DNA from: Glandiceps talaboti
Taxonomy: Eukaryota; Hemichordata; Enteropneusta; Spengelidae
Reading direction: 5' to 3'
Length of the DNA stretch: 31,000 bases
NCBI RefSeq assembly: GCF_964340395.1
Contig: NC_135552.1
Location: 14,333,694-14,364,693 of the forward strand
Under the pieces are notes generated by a model. That model was not told where the DNA came from, did no database searches, and saw only the letters and a list, made by a program, of their open reading frames with translations. The number at the start of each line of letters is the position of its first letter. The first letter of the stretch is position 1. This document shows, piece after piece, positions 11,842 to 25,682 of this stretch. A program made the translations under genes and the position numbers.

Positions 11842-14800
11842 AGGCAGACAGACAGGTACATCTTGATGCATATAGCGCTACTGGGCCTGGGTTAAGTTGT
11901 TCTAGAAATTAGACAATGATTTAAGAACTGAAATGAACTTACAGACAGAGTATTGAAATGTTCAACTAATACACCATACTTCTTTATATCTCTGACATAA
12001 TGTCCAATATCGATAAACTTCTCAAATAATGTTGGTGGAAACAATCTCTTGAATAACTGTCGATTTCTCTCCATACTAAATAAAAATCTCAAGGCTCGGA
12101 AGGCATTTTTCTGCAAGAAAAATAAATAAAATCAAGGATCATTAAAAGTGCTTGCAATTTTATTGACTGACTTACAATGACAAAATTTTTACATTGGAAC
12201 ACTTTTCATGTCTTGGACAAATCATCTCCAACACATCACTAGATGTGTCACAAAATGCCTACTTACTAATGGATCAAATGATTGGCAAAAATCTCAACTG
12301 GATGCCCTTCATAACATCACTACCAAATACCCTGGGCAAGTGGCCCACTCGGTATTTTGCAAACAATTTGTTATTTCGGATTAATTTTAAATTTTCTATT
12401 GTACTTATATATATACCTGTAACATTTGTACTGCTGCAGCATCCTGGGCTTTGGTGGCATTTTGAGGAAATATCAACATTCCTATCACAAAGATTCCATT
12501 ATTCTGTAAAAATAAATAACATCAGTTTATTGTAAAAAGATAAAATATGTCATACAATGTAACAACACAGACAATATGTAAATTGTCAACTATATGTTCA
12601 AGACTGTTCTCAATCACCCAGCTATGACGTTCTTATTGAATATTATAACACATCGTTTTCATATAGCCTTTAGTGATGGCTTTGATCTTATCACATGGTA
12701 TGGACAAGTGACCCATAGTGACCCCAATTTGCATACAGAGGGAAATATTCGTTTTCTATTTTCCATAGGGCACTATTACAATAGTACTGGCGTTCTAAAG
12801 GTGATTTGCTTTGACTCTGGAAACAATACTTGTAAGAGAATGTGGTATGTTATCAAATACTTGAACTACAGGTACCTATTCACAATGCAATACTTGTACT
12901 ACAGGTACCCATTCACAATGCAGTACTTGTACTACAGGTACCTATTCACAATGCAATACTTGTACTACAGGTACCTTTTCACAATGCAATACTATATTCA
13001 CAATGCAATACTTGTACTACAGGTACCTATTCACAATGCAATACTTGTACTACAGGTACCTTTTCACAATGCAATACTATATTCACAATGCAATACTTGT
13101 ACTACAGGTACCTATTCACAATGCAATACTTGTACTACAGGTACCTTTTCACAATGCAATACTATATTCGCAATGCAATACTTGTACTACAGGTACCTAT
13201 TCACAATGCAATACTTGTACTACAGGTACCTTTTCACAATGCAATACTATATTCGCAATGCAATACTTGTACTACAGGTACCTATTCACAATGCAATACT
13301 TGTACTACAGGTACCTTTTCACAATGCAATACTATATTCGCAATGCAATACTTGTACTACAGGTACCTATTCACAATGCAATACTTGTACTACAGGTACC
13401 TTTTCACAATGCAATACTATATTCGCAATGCAATACTTGTACTACAGGTACCTATTCACAATGTAATACCTGTATTTGTTACAATACTTTATACATACCT
13501 GTACAAGTTGTTGAGCACTTGCATCATTAAGTACCAATTCTGTCAACGCTGCACAACATGCTGTAAGAAAATTGGATATAATGGCTACATACATGTAACA
13601 GAACTGCTATTTGACCTTGTAAATGAAGGTCATGGTCAAGAGTAAGCACTTGACTTCAAAGCTTGTATCTGACACTTGAATGGTGTCTCTATTGTTCTAA
13701 ACTTTCCATACCTGGAAGTGTCTAACAATATACACTGCAATCATCAGAATTGCCACCATAATGTGAGTACAATTAAACCAATATCCAGTCAATAGCTTAT
13801 ATCAACATGTCATAACTGTTACAATATTTGTTAGTTTTGCAAAGTGAGACCTTGGTTGCCTGAATAGTAATTAGATACATATGGTTTTCGGGTTTAAAAT
13901 CCAGTGTATGTTACCTGACTGTAACGACAGGACATGTTCCCATGGTTCTTCATCTCCCTGTAATGGAAAAAATTGCCACATTAATATTAATTAAGAATAA
14001 ATTTGAAACAGTCTCTTGATACATCTAAATCTGAAAATCGGATCATCGCATGATGGTGCATACAAATGACAATACATACGAAAAATGTGTGTAGAGTTTA
14101 ATCATTGGTTACTTCTTTCAAATGTTGGTAGTATTGTCAGATAAATCAAAATGATATCCCGTAATTTTTTGCCACATTCAATATTTAAAGTTGCACTAGC
14201 TATAACTGCAGACCCAGAAATCAATTTGATTGGATTCTTTGTATCATATTATGTGTACAACTGCACAATTTCACTAGCCAATTCAATACTTTTGATGGTG
14301 CACGATATTAAGAGTAAGTCATTATATCTTAGAAAACTGTCTGAAAAAATATTCCAGTTGCAGCTAGTACAGCTATTGAGTACATCCAGTATTTGTATTC
14401 GTGAGTAACTGGGTTTCGAGTAACTTACAAGATCTGCTAGAGGAAACGCCAATGGATGTTTCCTGCCGGTATGGTCAGCACTCTTTGGTAAGCCACTAGG
14501 ACCACCAGAAGTATCGGCAACAAACTTCCTATCATGTAGAATGGAGAGTATGACCGGCACACCACCCATCATTTTGATATCACTGCTAGTGTCTGCATCC
14601 TCTGATAATTGTACTATACACCATATCTGTGAAAGATAGTCAAATATACTGCCAATGGTGTTGAAACGCAACTGTATAAGAACTTGCTTATTACTATGGG
14701 AGTAGCCATTGTTTCTATGCACATTTGTGTATATTTCGAAATCCTCATTCACTTTACTATCCCTCACTGTTGTTATATTCGCAAAAGACACTGACAATTT

Positions 14801-17800
14801 ACCCGATATAACATGAAGTTTTTTTTTACAAATTCACTCAGATTGGTTATGATATCTGTTAATTTATTTACAATGATCACAATAGTACGGTTTTGTCTCC
14901 TTTCCAATCAGTGGGACCCCTCCTAGGGCTCACATAAACCCTTTGGTTGTTGCTATGGGTGTGGCCTTTATTACTAGTAATGGTTGTGTTCATTCACTTT
15001 CCTACCAATTCCTGCTGTTATCTTTACCATATAATTCAATCATTTTTTCAGTTGCTATGGGTGCAGTACTAGTTGTGAGGCCATCATTTCATTGTTGCTC
15101 TGAATGTTGTCTAAGTTGCTCGGCATAATTGTATCCATTTTTTCAATGTATATTCACTTGACTCCACAAAAAGACTTGGGCATTTGCTGTTGCTATGGGC
15201 ATTGTCTTTGTTGTCAGGAATAGTTGTGTTTATTTTTAAAATGCTCATTCACTTGCCTACATATCCCTGTTACCATATACATCATTTCAGCGATGCTATT
15301 GGTTTGGCCTAAGATTGAGGAACTTTTTTAAGTAAATAAAACCATATTGTTGACTGCGCCTTGCACTGTCATAAAATTGGCATACATGACTAACATCTAG
15401 AGTATGATTCTTCCTAATTAATGATTACTTACCACATTCCAAAGAAGTTTAAGATTATCACAATGTAATAAACTTAGAAGTATAGGAATGCCGTCATAGA
15501 CCTTTACTTGTTCTCGCACCTGACAATCAGCACATAAAACCCTCAATAAACTAGCAGCTAATCTATAGAAAATAAAAAGAACATTGTCAATAAACAATAG
15601 CACTGTCATCACACCAGTGGACACTACCACTGTCAACACTACCAACATACCAGTGAACACTACCACTATTAACACACCAGTGAACACTACCACTGTCATC
15701 ACTATTAACATACCAGTGAACACTACCACTGTCATCACTATTAACACACTTGTGGAAACTAGCATGGTCAACACTGTGAACACACTAGTGAATACTAGCA
15801 TGGTCAAAACCATCAACACACTAGTGGATACTACCCCTGTCAACACTATCAACACACTAGTGGGCACTACCAATGGAAACAGTGTCAACACACTAGTGGA
15901 CACTAGTACTGTGAACACTGTGAACACACTAGTGGACACTTGTAAGGTCACACTATCAACACACTAGTGGACATTAGCATGGTCAACACGACAATATCAA
16001 CACACTCGTGGACAATAATACAATAAACATACAAATAGACATTAGTACTGTAAACCCTTTTCGGCACATTAGTGGATGTTAGCATGGTCAATATTGAAAA
16101 TGCATCCAGAAACTAAGATGGGCAGTATGTGTAAAATAGAAAATACAGCAAACCTACTTCTTGGAGAGGATATCATAGTCTTGTAGTATCCTTAATAAAA
16201 TCTCAATACAATTCAAACTTCCAATCATTGCTCTTGGCTCTTGGCTGAAATCAAATGACAACAACAATGTTACATTAACTAGGACTTGAATGTGAACTTT
16301 GCAGTGTTTTTGTTTAGTATGTGTAGACTGCATTCACAAATACCATACCATGGGGTACATGTATTTCCAATGTTGTGATTGAAAAGGGGGGGGACATGGA
16401 AAATATACTGAATGGCTTGCCTGGTTACATTCTGTCATTGGATTTTATAATCCAAGTCAAATCAACAAATGGTGATTGGCAAGGATAGTAGGGAGCCCTC
16501 AACGATATTCTCTGAGAAAGGCTGAATGGATATCACTACAAAAATTGATGACCTATGACTGATGATGGCTCATGCACGTGTCGAAATGTTTTCATATATC
16601 ACACAGAGTAGTGCTACAGCAAATATATCAGAATGGGACAACAGAAATAGACACATTAAGGTTTGTAGATTACTAGTAATATGTTGTTTTCATGACAACC
16701 TAACAGTCGGGTATGCAGGGATGGAAATATCAGTAGTACACAACACTGCTCCTGTGGTCATATAACAAATCTACATCATTGAATCATACACAGAAACAGC
16801 TGACGAAGGCTGAGCAATTCAGCCAAAACATTCAAGTTAAATTATTCCCCCTCTGAGTTCAGACCTGCTGGAACCGTGTGTGTCACTGTGTAAATTTTAA
16901 GGAGGTATATTCAATGCAGGATAAGGATTAATACAGGACTTTGAGTGGTCTTACTATTCAGATTTCACTGGGACTCATTCTATTGTAATGCAAACTTTGC
17001 ATCACAGCACAACTTTTCAGGAATTCTGACTTACCTCTGAGCTAAACTGATCAGTGCATACAGTGTGCAGTGAAGAACAATCACATCATTGGCAGCTAAC
17101 AGTAATACTAATGGCTGTCAAACACAAACAAGAAACAAAATAAAATACAATGTACATCCGTTTTGAAAAGCTTTAATCAGACAATCTCTTCAAGTGATAC
17201 AAGTAAATCTGATAATATAAACTGATACTTCTTGTTGAACTGAGAAGTCATCTTTCCGTTCTCCTACTAAGTGTTATATACACAATGTGAATTACTATTA
17301 TTATAGTCAACAAAAACAGTATGTCATTCTTTTGTGTAAAACACATTCAGATACCATAGCAATCAAAATGGATTTCTACAAGTGTCATTCGACAAGTCTT
17401 TGTCAAATACAAAGAACCTCAACGTTGTACCCTTGCTTATACCAAAGTGATAAGTCACAGCCAAGTATACTTTGATTTTGAACCCTTAAATGTACCTGTA
17501 CCCAGTGATGGGTTAAAGCCAAGTACATGTATGTCTTGACTTTGTACCCTACCTCTGCCCAGTGATGGGGTAAAGCCAAGTATACTTTGACTTTGTACCC
17601 TACCTGTACCCAGTGATGGGTTAAAACCAAGTATGTCTTGACTTTGTACCCTTATCTATACCCTTACACCTAGAATCTTGTAACCAGGAAATAACTCACC
17701 TTGTGTGCACCACACGCAACAAGCCAATCTCTTTGTGAAACTACAGCTGAAAGCTTCTGGAATATATCTATAAAACAGGAAGCAAATTTATCAAAGATGT

Positions 17801-20800
17801 TCTCGTGAGGGAAAACTTGTTAAGATAACATGTTCTTGGTTGAATAGAGTTAAAAATAGCTGACATTGTATTCATGTATGTAAATGGAATGAAAGCATTC
17901 CATGTGCATGAAATTATGTCAATAAACAATTACACATTTTTCAAGAAATCCATTGTTTTGAATAATGGACATAATATAACAGTTTGAATAATAACACAAC
18001 ACAATAATGTATTATTTTGGGTAAACATAACATATATGCAGTGTTGCAGCCAGAGGGGGTTTTTGGGTCATTTGACACACATTTTTTGGACCCGACCCAC
18101 AATTTAGGAAGTGATGGATCATAGATGACCCACACCAAAATTGTATGCAAGTATGTTTAGCAACATGACCACGCCTATAGCAAAAGCCAAATGATCGCAT
18201 AATCATTCAGCAAATATCTAGCATGGAGCATGTGTGTAAATATTTTTAAAAACTGTACAGTTGTGCTACAATGCCATTGGCGCTTTTTTAAAAATAATAA
18301 TGTCCCAAAAAATTTTTTATGATGACCCAGAAAAATGAAAGTGTCGGGACACTATGTCCCACTCTTTCCAAAGGCTGGCTGCAACACTGTATATGTGTAA
18401 TATAACAGAATGCAATGATGCATAAATACCTGAGTGGATATTTTGGTTATCTGGACCCACGCAAGTATGCTACACTGGTAAACACATGTTGTGGGGCTCT
18501 ATGTAACAGTGTGATACCAGTATCTATACCATGAATTGTTTTAGCGCAAACTGTGACTTACTTGTAATTTCTTTCAGAATGTCCACAATAAATGGCTGTT
18601 CCCCATAATGTAAATAAGTCTCTGTGGCAGTTTGGAGACGCTGTAATCAAAATAAACATGAAGCATTAGTAAAAATATAATTCAGCCTGTATATTTCAAC
18701 TGTATTTTGTTATGAGAAATACTTACTGTAATATGCCCGGCCAGATCAATAAACTGTAATTCCTGAACAGAAATAAATTTTTCTTATTACCTACTTTAAA
18801 ACCAGCTACTACTGGGTTTTCCTTAACTTTCATATGATTATTATCATGCTATGGTAAACTTTAGCCACCTGAGTGGTCTCTTTAACTGTGTTAAAGCTGC
18901 ACTAGCTGTAACCGGAGTAGTAATTTTTAGATCAGACAACCATGAATACATTCTCTGAAAATTGTTAACTACCAATAATTAGACATTGTAGGCACCAATA
19001 AATGGTTGATTGTAATACAGAAGTACATGTAGTACAGCAACAGATTTAAATTATGATCGCATTGGGGCCGCACTAGACTTTGAAACCAGTGAGTCCCAGG
19101 GACCCATCACTGCTCAAAATATGGGGTCCCTTAAAAAAATTAGGGGTTCCTTTTTATTATCACTTGTTATCACTCGCACATCATACAAAAACTCCATAAA
19201 CCTAAATAATAAACTCACAAACACATTTACGGTATGTTAATAAACGCTTTTTTAGTTTCGATGCACTTGTTGTTACTTGTACAATCGTCTACATTGTTCT
19301 TTTCACAAAGATTTTTATAGTTCATTGTCTTTTCAAGTAAATCAATATGCATGTACATGTATGGGCAGAAAACTTTGGTGACAATGTCATTGCCACCCTC
19401 ATTGATCATAGACAGACACTTAGATCTTAGCGGGTCCCAGGGACTACATGTGAAACTTGAAGTTAGTCCCATTGAAATGTATTGCATCCTGGACACGGAA
19501 TAACACATTAACACGAACCCTGCCTTATTTCCATTTGTCACATTTTATTCCTTTATCTCCATTATTCAAAATCCCTTTCATACAAACTGTGACACCAACA
19601 TTCAGCAGACTGTCCTCTGTATTCACATCCAACAATACATTCATGGTATTAGCTAGGGCATGTCTCACCTGACGTCTAGTTGCTAGGGTGAATCAGTTAA
19701 AAAGGTTGCTACATGTGTGCAAAGTATAATCATGTGGTATACCTTGGTTCGATACTGGTGCTTCTTTTAACCCAAGGAAATCTGGGAACGTTTGACATTT
19801 TCTGATAATTTACTGCAGAAACTGAGCTTTCAGCTTATTGAGCGACACAAACAAACACTGTTGTCGACGTCAATGTGGTAAATTTCACAAGTGGCCTTTG
19901 TTGTGAGAATCTTATCACTCTGTAATCAAGATAGTGTAAGAATTGGAAGTCCCCAAACATGTACACTGCTAGATCATGGATCATGGAAGTCATCAAAATC
20001 GTCACCCTACTGTGAGTACCCTTAGACCAATACAGCTTATATCAACATGTTGCAAGAATAATTTTACACTTTGTCTATCTTAGTTTGATGAAAGCTTGGA
20101 TTCCACTACAGTAACATGATGACGTCAAGAAAAGCAAGAACCTAGCGAGACAAAAGAGCTTACCTCTGCAAGAATTTTCACACCACCCAAATCAAAGAAT
20201 TGTTTCTGTAATTATACAAAAAAGAAGTTTTTCAATTAAAAAAAGGTGTAACAAGAGACTGCAATAAATGGGTAAATAATCAGATACATACTGGAGGCAT
20301 CTCAAATTAAGAGATCCCACTGCTTTCTCTTCAACTGTTACCTCAGCAACATCAGAGCAAAATGAATTTTTGCTATTTGATTTCTATTGAACAAGCAAAG
20401 AAACAACCCCCTCCCCCTAGCACTGTTTTGTAACCTAGATGTAACATACTTACATGATGTAAAAAAAACTAGGAAATAGTACATGTACTTTTGACAGACT
20501 AATCATTTTATCAAAAGTGTTATCTTCCATTATATTCTCTATGGTAAGGATATTAGTCAATTTCATTAGACAATGTCAAAACTGTGCATCTCACAGAACA
20601 AGTTTCTTTTCTTTGATATCAGTATACAACACTTCAGATATACCAGCCTACTCCAAATGAAAATAAAATGTATGTAATGTAACGTAACACACTGTTACCA
20701 CTGAATGATTTGAAATCTGATATAAGAAAATAAATTTATACCTATCCTATATACTAATATCTAGGACTGTTCACAAAGGCGTTTTTAGTGCAAGCCTGTA

Positions 20801-23800
20801 CTACAGTCAGGTTACAGATGTACCATATACTACAGTTTATTAGGTTACAGATGTTATATACCATGTACAGACAGGTTATAGATGTAACATATCAGACAGG
20901 TACTATACTCAGGTTTCAGATGTACATTGTCATGCGTACTACGTTCAGATTGCTAACATACCAGGTACTAGTCAAATTGCAGACACTACATGTACTACAG
21001 TCATGTTACAGATGTACAATGAACTACAGTCAGGTAACAAAATCACTTCTTTGTGTTTTGACAATTATTAGCAATTTATTTACTGCTTACCTGATAGACA
21101 CCATCTCTCATAAACATGCGTAGACATATTAAAAGCCTTAAAATGTTCTCTGGGGGAGCCCTATCAGCCCATTCACTATTAGATACAAACAAATAACATT
21201 GATTAATTGCAGTCACATCTTCTTATCTATTAATGTGTGCTACTAACTAAAAGACCTTAACTGAAAACACAGCCCCCCCCCCCCTCCACCACCAAAAAAA
21301 AAAAAAAAAAAATATGTGCAAGATTAATTGATGAAATTTTTTGACCTAACATTTAAATGTTGTGGTCAAATGAAAATAAACTAACCAGCTGGTTACATCT
21401 TATAACTGACTATACAGGGACTGATACTTGAATGAAGTTTCTAGATCTTTTTGATCCTTCACTCTTAGTTGCTGGAATGGAGGGTTTTTATATCAAATGT
21501 GGCCACAATTTAGTAAGAATAGTGCCAATAGCATTGAAGGACAACAATGCGATATGAAAGTATTTTTAGATGATTAGATAAATGTGACATCACTTAGGGT
21601 CAATCTTAGAATGTTGCATCAGCTTGAGGAAGCAAATTTGTTTTTAATGGGAGGGGGATTTGGGCCATTTTGATTGCTGAACTTCTTTTTTTGACACATT
21701 GGTGCCTCAGCATTTGATCAGCGTTCATTGGTATTTGTACATGTGCCTTTACTAGGAGTACCAACCATGAAACAAGAAATCCCATTTGCAGTTTCTTATT
21801 TTCACCTACACACTACTCGTGTACTACTTACTACTTCTCTGTCACGTTTGCAAAAATTTGGCCATTGCATGTCAGAGATATGGCTACATGTATTATGAAC
21901 TGATGTAAACACACAGACAAAAATGTGGAGAGATGAAGCCGCTGTAAACTAATAGCCACACCCCTCCTCTCACCTATAGGCAAAGCCTGAAGGAAGAGGG
22001 GCTGAAGAGATGACTTCCCACACCAGCTGCTGTTTGACAAATGCAGGCAGCAAAATTCAACAGGGTAGCAGAGAAAAAATTAATTTGGTGGCCCATTCAA
22101 TTATAAGCTGTTGGCACGAACACTGAATACTTACATCAAACATAATCTGTTTTTCACTAGAGCTGAAAATATCTAAAAGATAAAAGAATAATGGTTGAAA
22201 TTTATTTAAAGCATTAGCAAATATCAATACATGTACATAATTCAGTCTAAATTATTTTCTATAATTAAAATCCCAGCAAATGCCAAATACATGTACATCC
22301 AATCAAAATTATAGAGGGTGTGACTGAAATGTCAAGATATCTTCTATGATTAAAATGTCAGCAAATAACAACTACATGACATACATCCACAAATATTCAC
22401 ATGATATAGTCACCCATCCATTAACATTCATCCATCCATCCACTAGCATTCATTCATCTATCCATTAACATTCATCCATCCATCCATCCATCCACAAATA
22501 TTCATATGATATAGTCATCCATCCCCCAACATTCATTCATTGATCCATCAACATCCATCCATCCATCAACTAACATCCATCCATCCATCCATCCATCCAT
22601 CCACTAACATTCATTCATCCATCCATCCATCCATCCATCCATCCATCCACTAACATTCATTCATCCATCCACTAACATTCATATATCCATCCACTAATAT
22701 TCATATATCCATCCACTAACATTCATTCATCCATTCATCCATCCATCCATCCATCCATCCACTAACATCCATCCATCCATCCACTAACATTCATATATCC
22801 ATCCACTAATATTCATATATCCATCCACTAACATTCATTCATCCATTCATCCATCCATCCATCCACTAACATCCATCCATCCATCCATCCATCCATCCAC
22901 TAACATCCATCCATCCATCCATCCATCCACTAATATTCATATGATATACATCCATCCATCCACTAACATTCATTCATCCATTCATCCATCCATCCATCCA
23001 TCCATCCACTAACATCCATCCATCCATCCATCCATCCATCCACTAACATCCATCCATCCATCCATCCATCCATCCATCCACTAACATCCATCCATCCATC
23101 CATCCATCCATCCATCCATCCACTAACATCCATCCATCCATCCATCCACTAACATCCATCCATCCATCCATCCACTAACATCCATCCATCCATCCATCCA
23201 TCCATCCACTACCATTCATTCATCCATCCACTAATATTCATATATCCATCCACTAACATTCATATATCCATCCATTAACATTCATCCATCCATCCATCCA
23301 TCCATCCATTCACATTCATTTCAATTCAATTCAATTCAATAACTTTATTTATCCCAAATGGGCACAATTTGGTTGGCAGACATATTTCTTCCCTTCCTTT
23401 CATCCTTCCTTCAAAATAAATTGACCATCAGTACTAATATGTAGTGACACTAACCTGACTGAAGTATGCATGCAGTTGATGGCTACTAAAATTTCTCTCT
23501 GTTTGGTATGTCAAACTGTAAAAAGAAGATTGACAAACATTGAATGGGTGACAGGAATCAGATATCACTTTTCATGTAAAAAAGAAAACTGCAAGAAAAC
23601 ACAAGTTTCAGTTCATACTGTATCTCACAAAAAAACACTGAAATGATGATGGAAATTTACTAAACTTGCCTTAACCGTTCTAATGCTACGTCCTCAGGAC
23701 TTTTATTTTGTGATGTAGGCCCTGGAATGGATAAATTCTGCATGGATTTACTGCTAACATCATTGTTATTAGACGTGTCAACTTCAACAGCAGGAACCTG

Positions 23801-25612
23801 AAATGGAAATGTAGATATCACTGTAAATTACATCATACTGTTTACATAATAAACTATATGTAATATTTGAGTCAAGACAATCAAAATTAGATAGATCACT
23901 GTGAATCAAACACAGTTAAAGGGGAACACCACTCATAATCATGACATTTTCACTGATGTTTAGGGGATCATGAATATTCATTGTTCAAACATTGCATACA
24001 TATAAACATTTCTGCTGACTCCCATAAGGCAATGCGTTCCACAGCAAAGATTCTCAAATGGAGGCCAACGTCGACTTGATGTTTCTCTGAAATCACATTT
24101 AATGTAGATATTCCATTACACAACTCCCCAGATCCAAAGTTCATGAAATGCCTTGATTTCCTTGAGTGGCATTCCCCTTTAAAATTTCAACAGCCCAATC
24201 CCCTCCCCAAAGTTCTGCTTGGGATAGACTGCAAGGATGGTGCCTCATTTCCATAATATACATATTAATTTACATGATAATTTGCATAATGTTCAGCACA
24301 TAGTATGCATCATGTCTTCACCATGAAATATACTGTACTCTGACATGTTTAAATACATACACATATGGACTTTGGGATCAGCCATTCTCTTCATGTGAAA
24401 GTATACCATTAGAATACTATCATTCAAAGATTACTAAAACTCAAAGATGGTTTACTACTTTTGAAGCATGGCAGAAACCTGCTAAGCATGCCAGCTTGAG
24501 TAGCAAGGATGGTGTTAGCACTGTGCCTTCTCTATATTAGGGAGAACATTGCACTCCACACCCCCACACCCCCCACACACACACACCTAAAAATCTTGTC
24601 AACACTGTTCCCCATCAATTTACCTATTTCCTTGACCTTAACACAAAACACTTTTATTCACATACCTGTTGTTTGGTTGCCGGAGTTTTTAATAATGCTA
24701 AAAGTCGTAATAAATTTTGATATTCCCTAGAAGAAAAATAACACAGAGAGCTACATTGTATCAAAACATAATAATTCTATTTTGAAATGCGAGTAAACAC
24801 ACACTTGAAGTCTCTACATTCTAAGAAGCCAAACACATTCTCAGTGAGGTTACTACTACATTCGGGAAGGGTCTATGATTTCACACATAAAAGTTTCTGC
24901 TGTTTTATCTAAAGAAGTCATTTACATAATTAATCACTTAAGTAAACAGCCTACATACTGTAAACCTGGAAATGTTCGCGTAAGATTTATTTTCTCTAAT
25001 TTCGCTACAAAACAAAAACGCGAAAATAAGTAGTAGCGAAAATATATATTTCTGCATAATGCAATGTACCAGTATGGTTATTAGTGAAAATTAATCTTTG
25101 TGAACTACATGAAGACTGTAAAATCGCAAAATTTTCTAGTCGTGAAAATATGCAGGTTTACAGTATGTCAGGAATACAATCTTTAAATTTCATATAATTT
25201 TGGGACTCTACATATATATGTTGATGCATGTGTTATACATGTATATAAATCAAATGTATTTTGTTGACGTAGCTTTTTAATTTCAAAGTGTTATGCTTAA
25301 ATTAATGAAAATTTACCAATTTTAGGTTGGTATGGATGACAACGGAACTTGAATTCTGCATTCAAACGCTGTGTGAAGAAACTACCAAAAGGTTTGCTTT
25401 TTGCCCTCACGGAAGGCAACAGCCTGCATAAGGTCTAAGACTAATGCAGTACTAAAATAACTGTTATCATTTAGTGTCATGTACATTTTTATCAGTTTGT
25501 CATATACAGTGTTTTACAGTATATACTAGTAGAGAGAGAGAGGGAGAGAGACAGAGAGAGACAGAGACACACAGAGACACACAGAGAGAGAGACAGAGAG
25601 CGAGAGAGCCAT

Positions 25613-25682
<70 letters not shown>

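Noticed and set aside
11568-11912. Plus frame of 114 codons with Asp-Arg-Gln-Thr repeats
   Set aside because: GACA/GACG repeat; a related frame near 21831 shares only the dispersed-repeat part (QALPIG).
12594-13645. Plus-strand frames of 175-290 codons
   Set aside because: They are translations of the 33/85-bp array; different frames of the same array give the same peptides ([20 protein letters not shown]), and the true exon 16 lies on the other strand.
15418-15967. Frames of 127-177 codons on both strands, Val/Thr/Asn-rich
   Set aside because: Repeat translation. Only the last 43 codons on the minus strand (exon 13) are real, bounded by an acceptor.
22963-23145. Minus frame rich in Met-Asp-Gly-Trp
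   Set aside because: Pure ATCC repeat.
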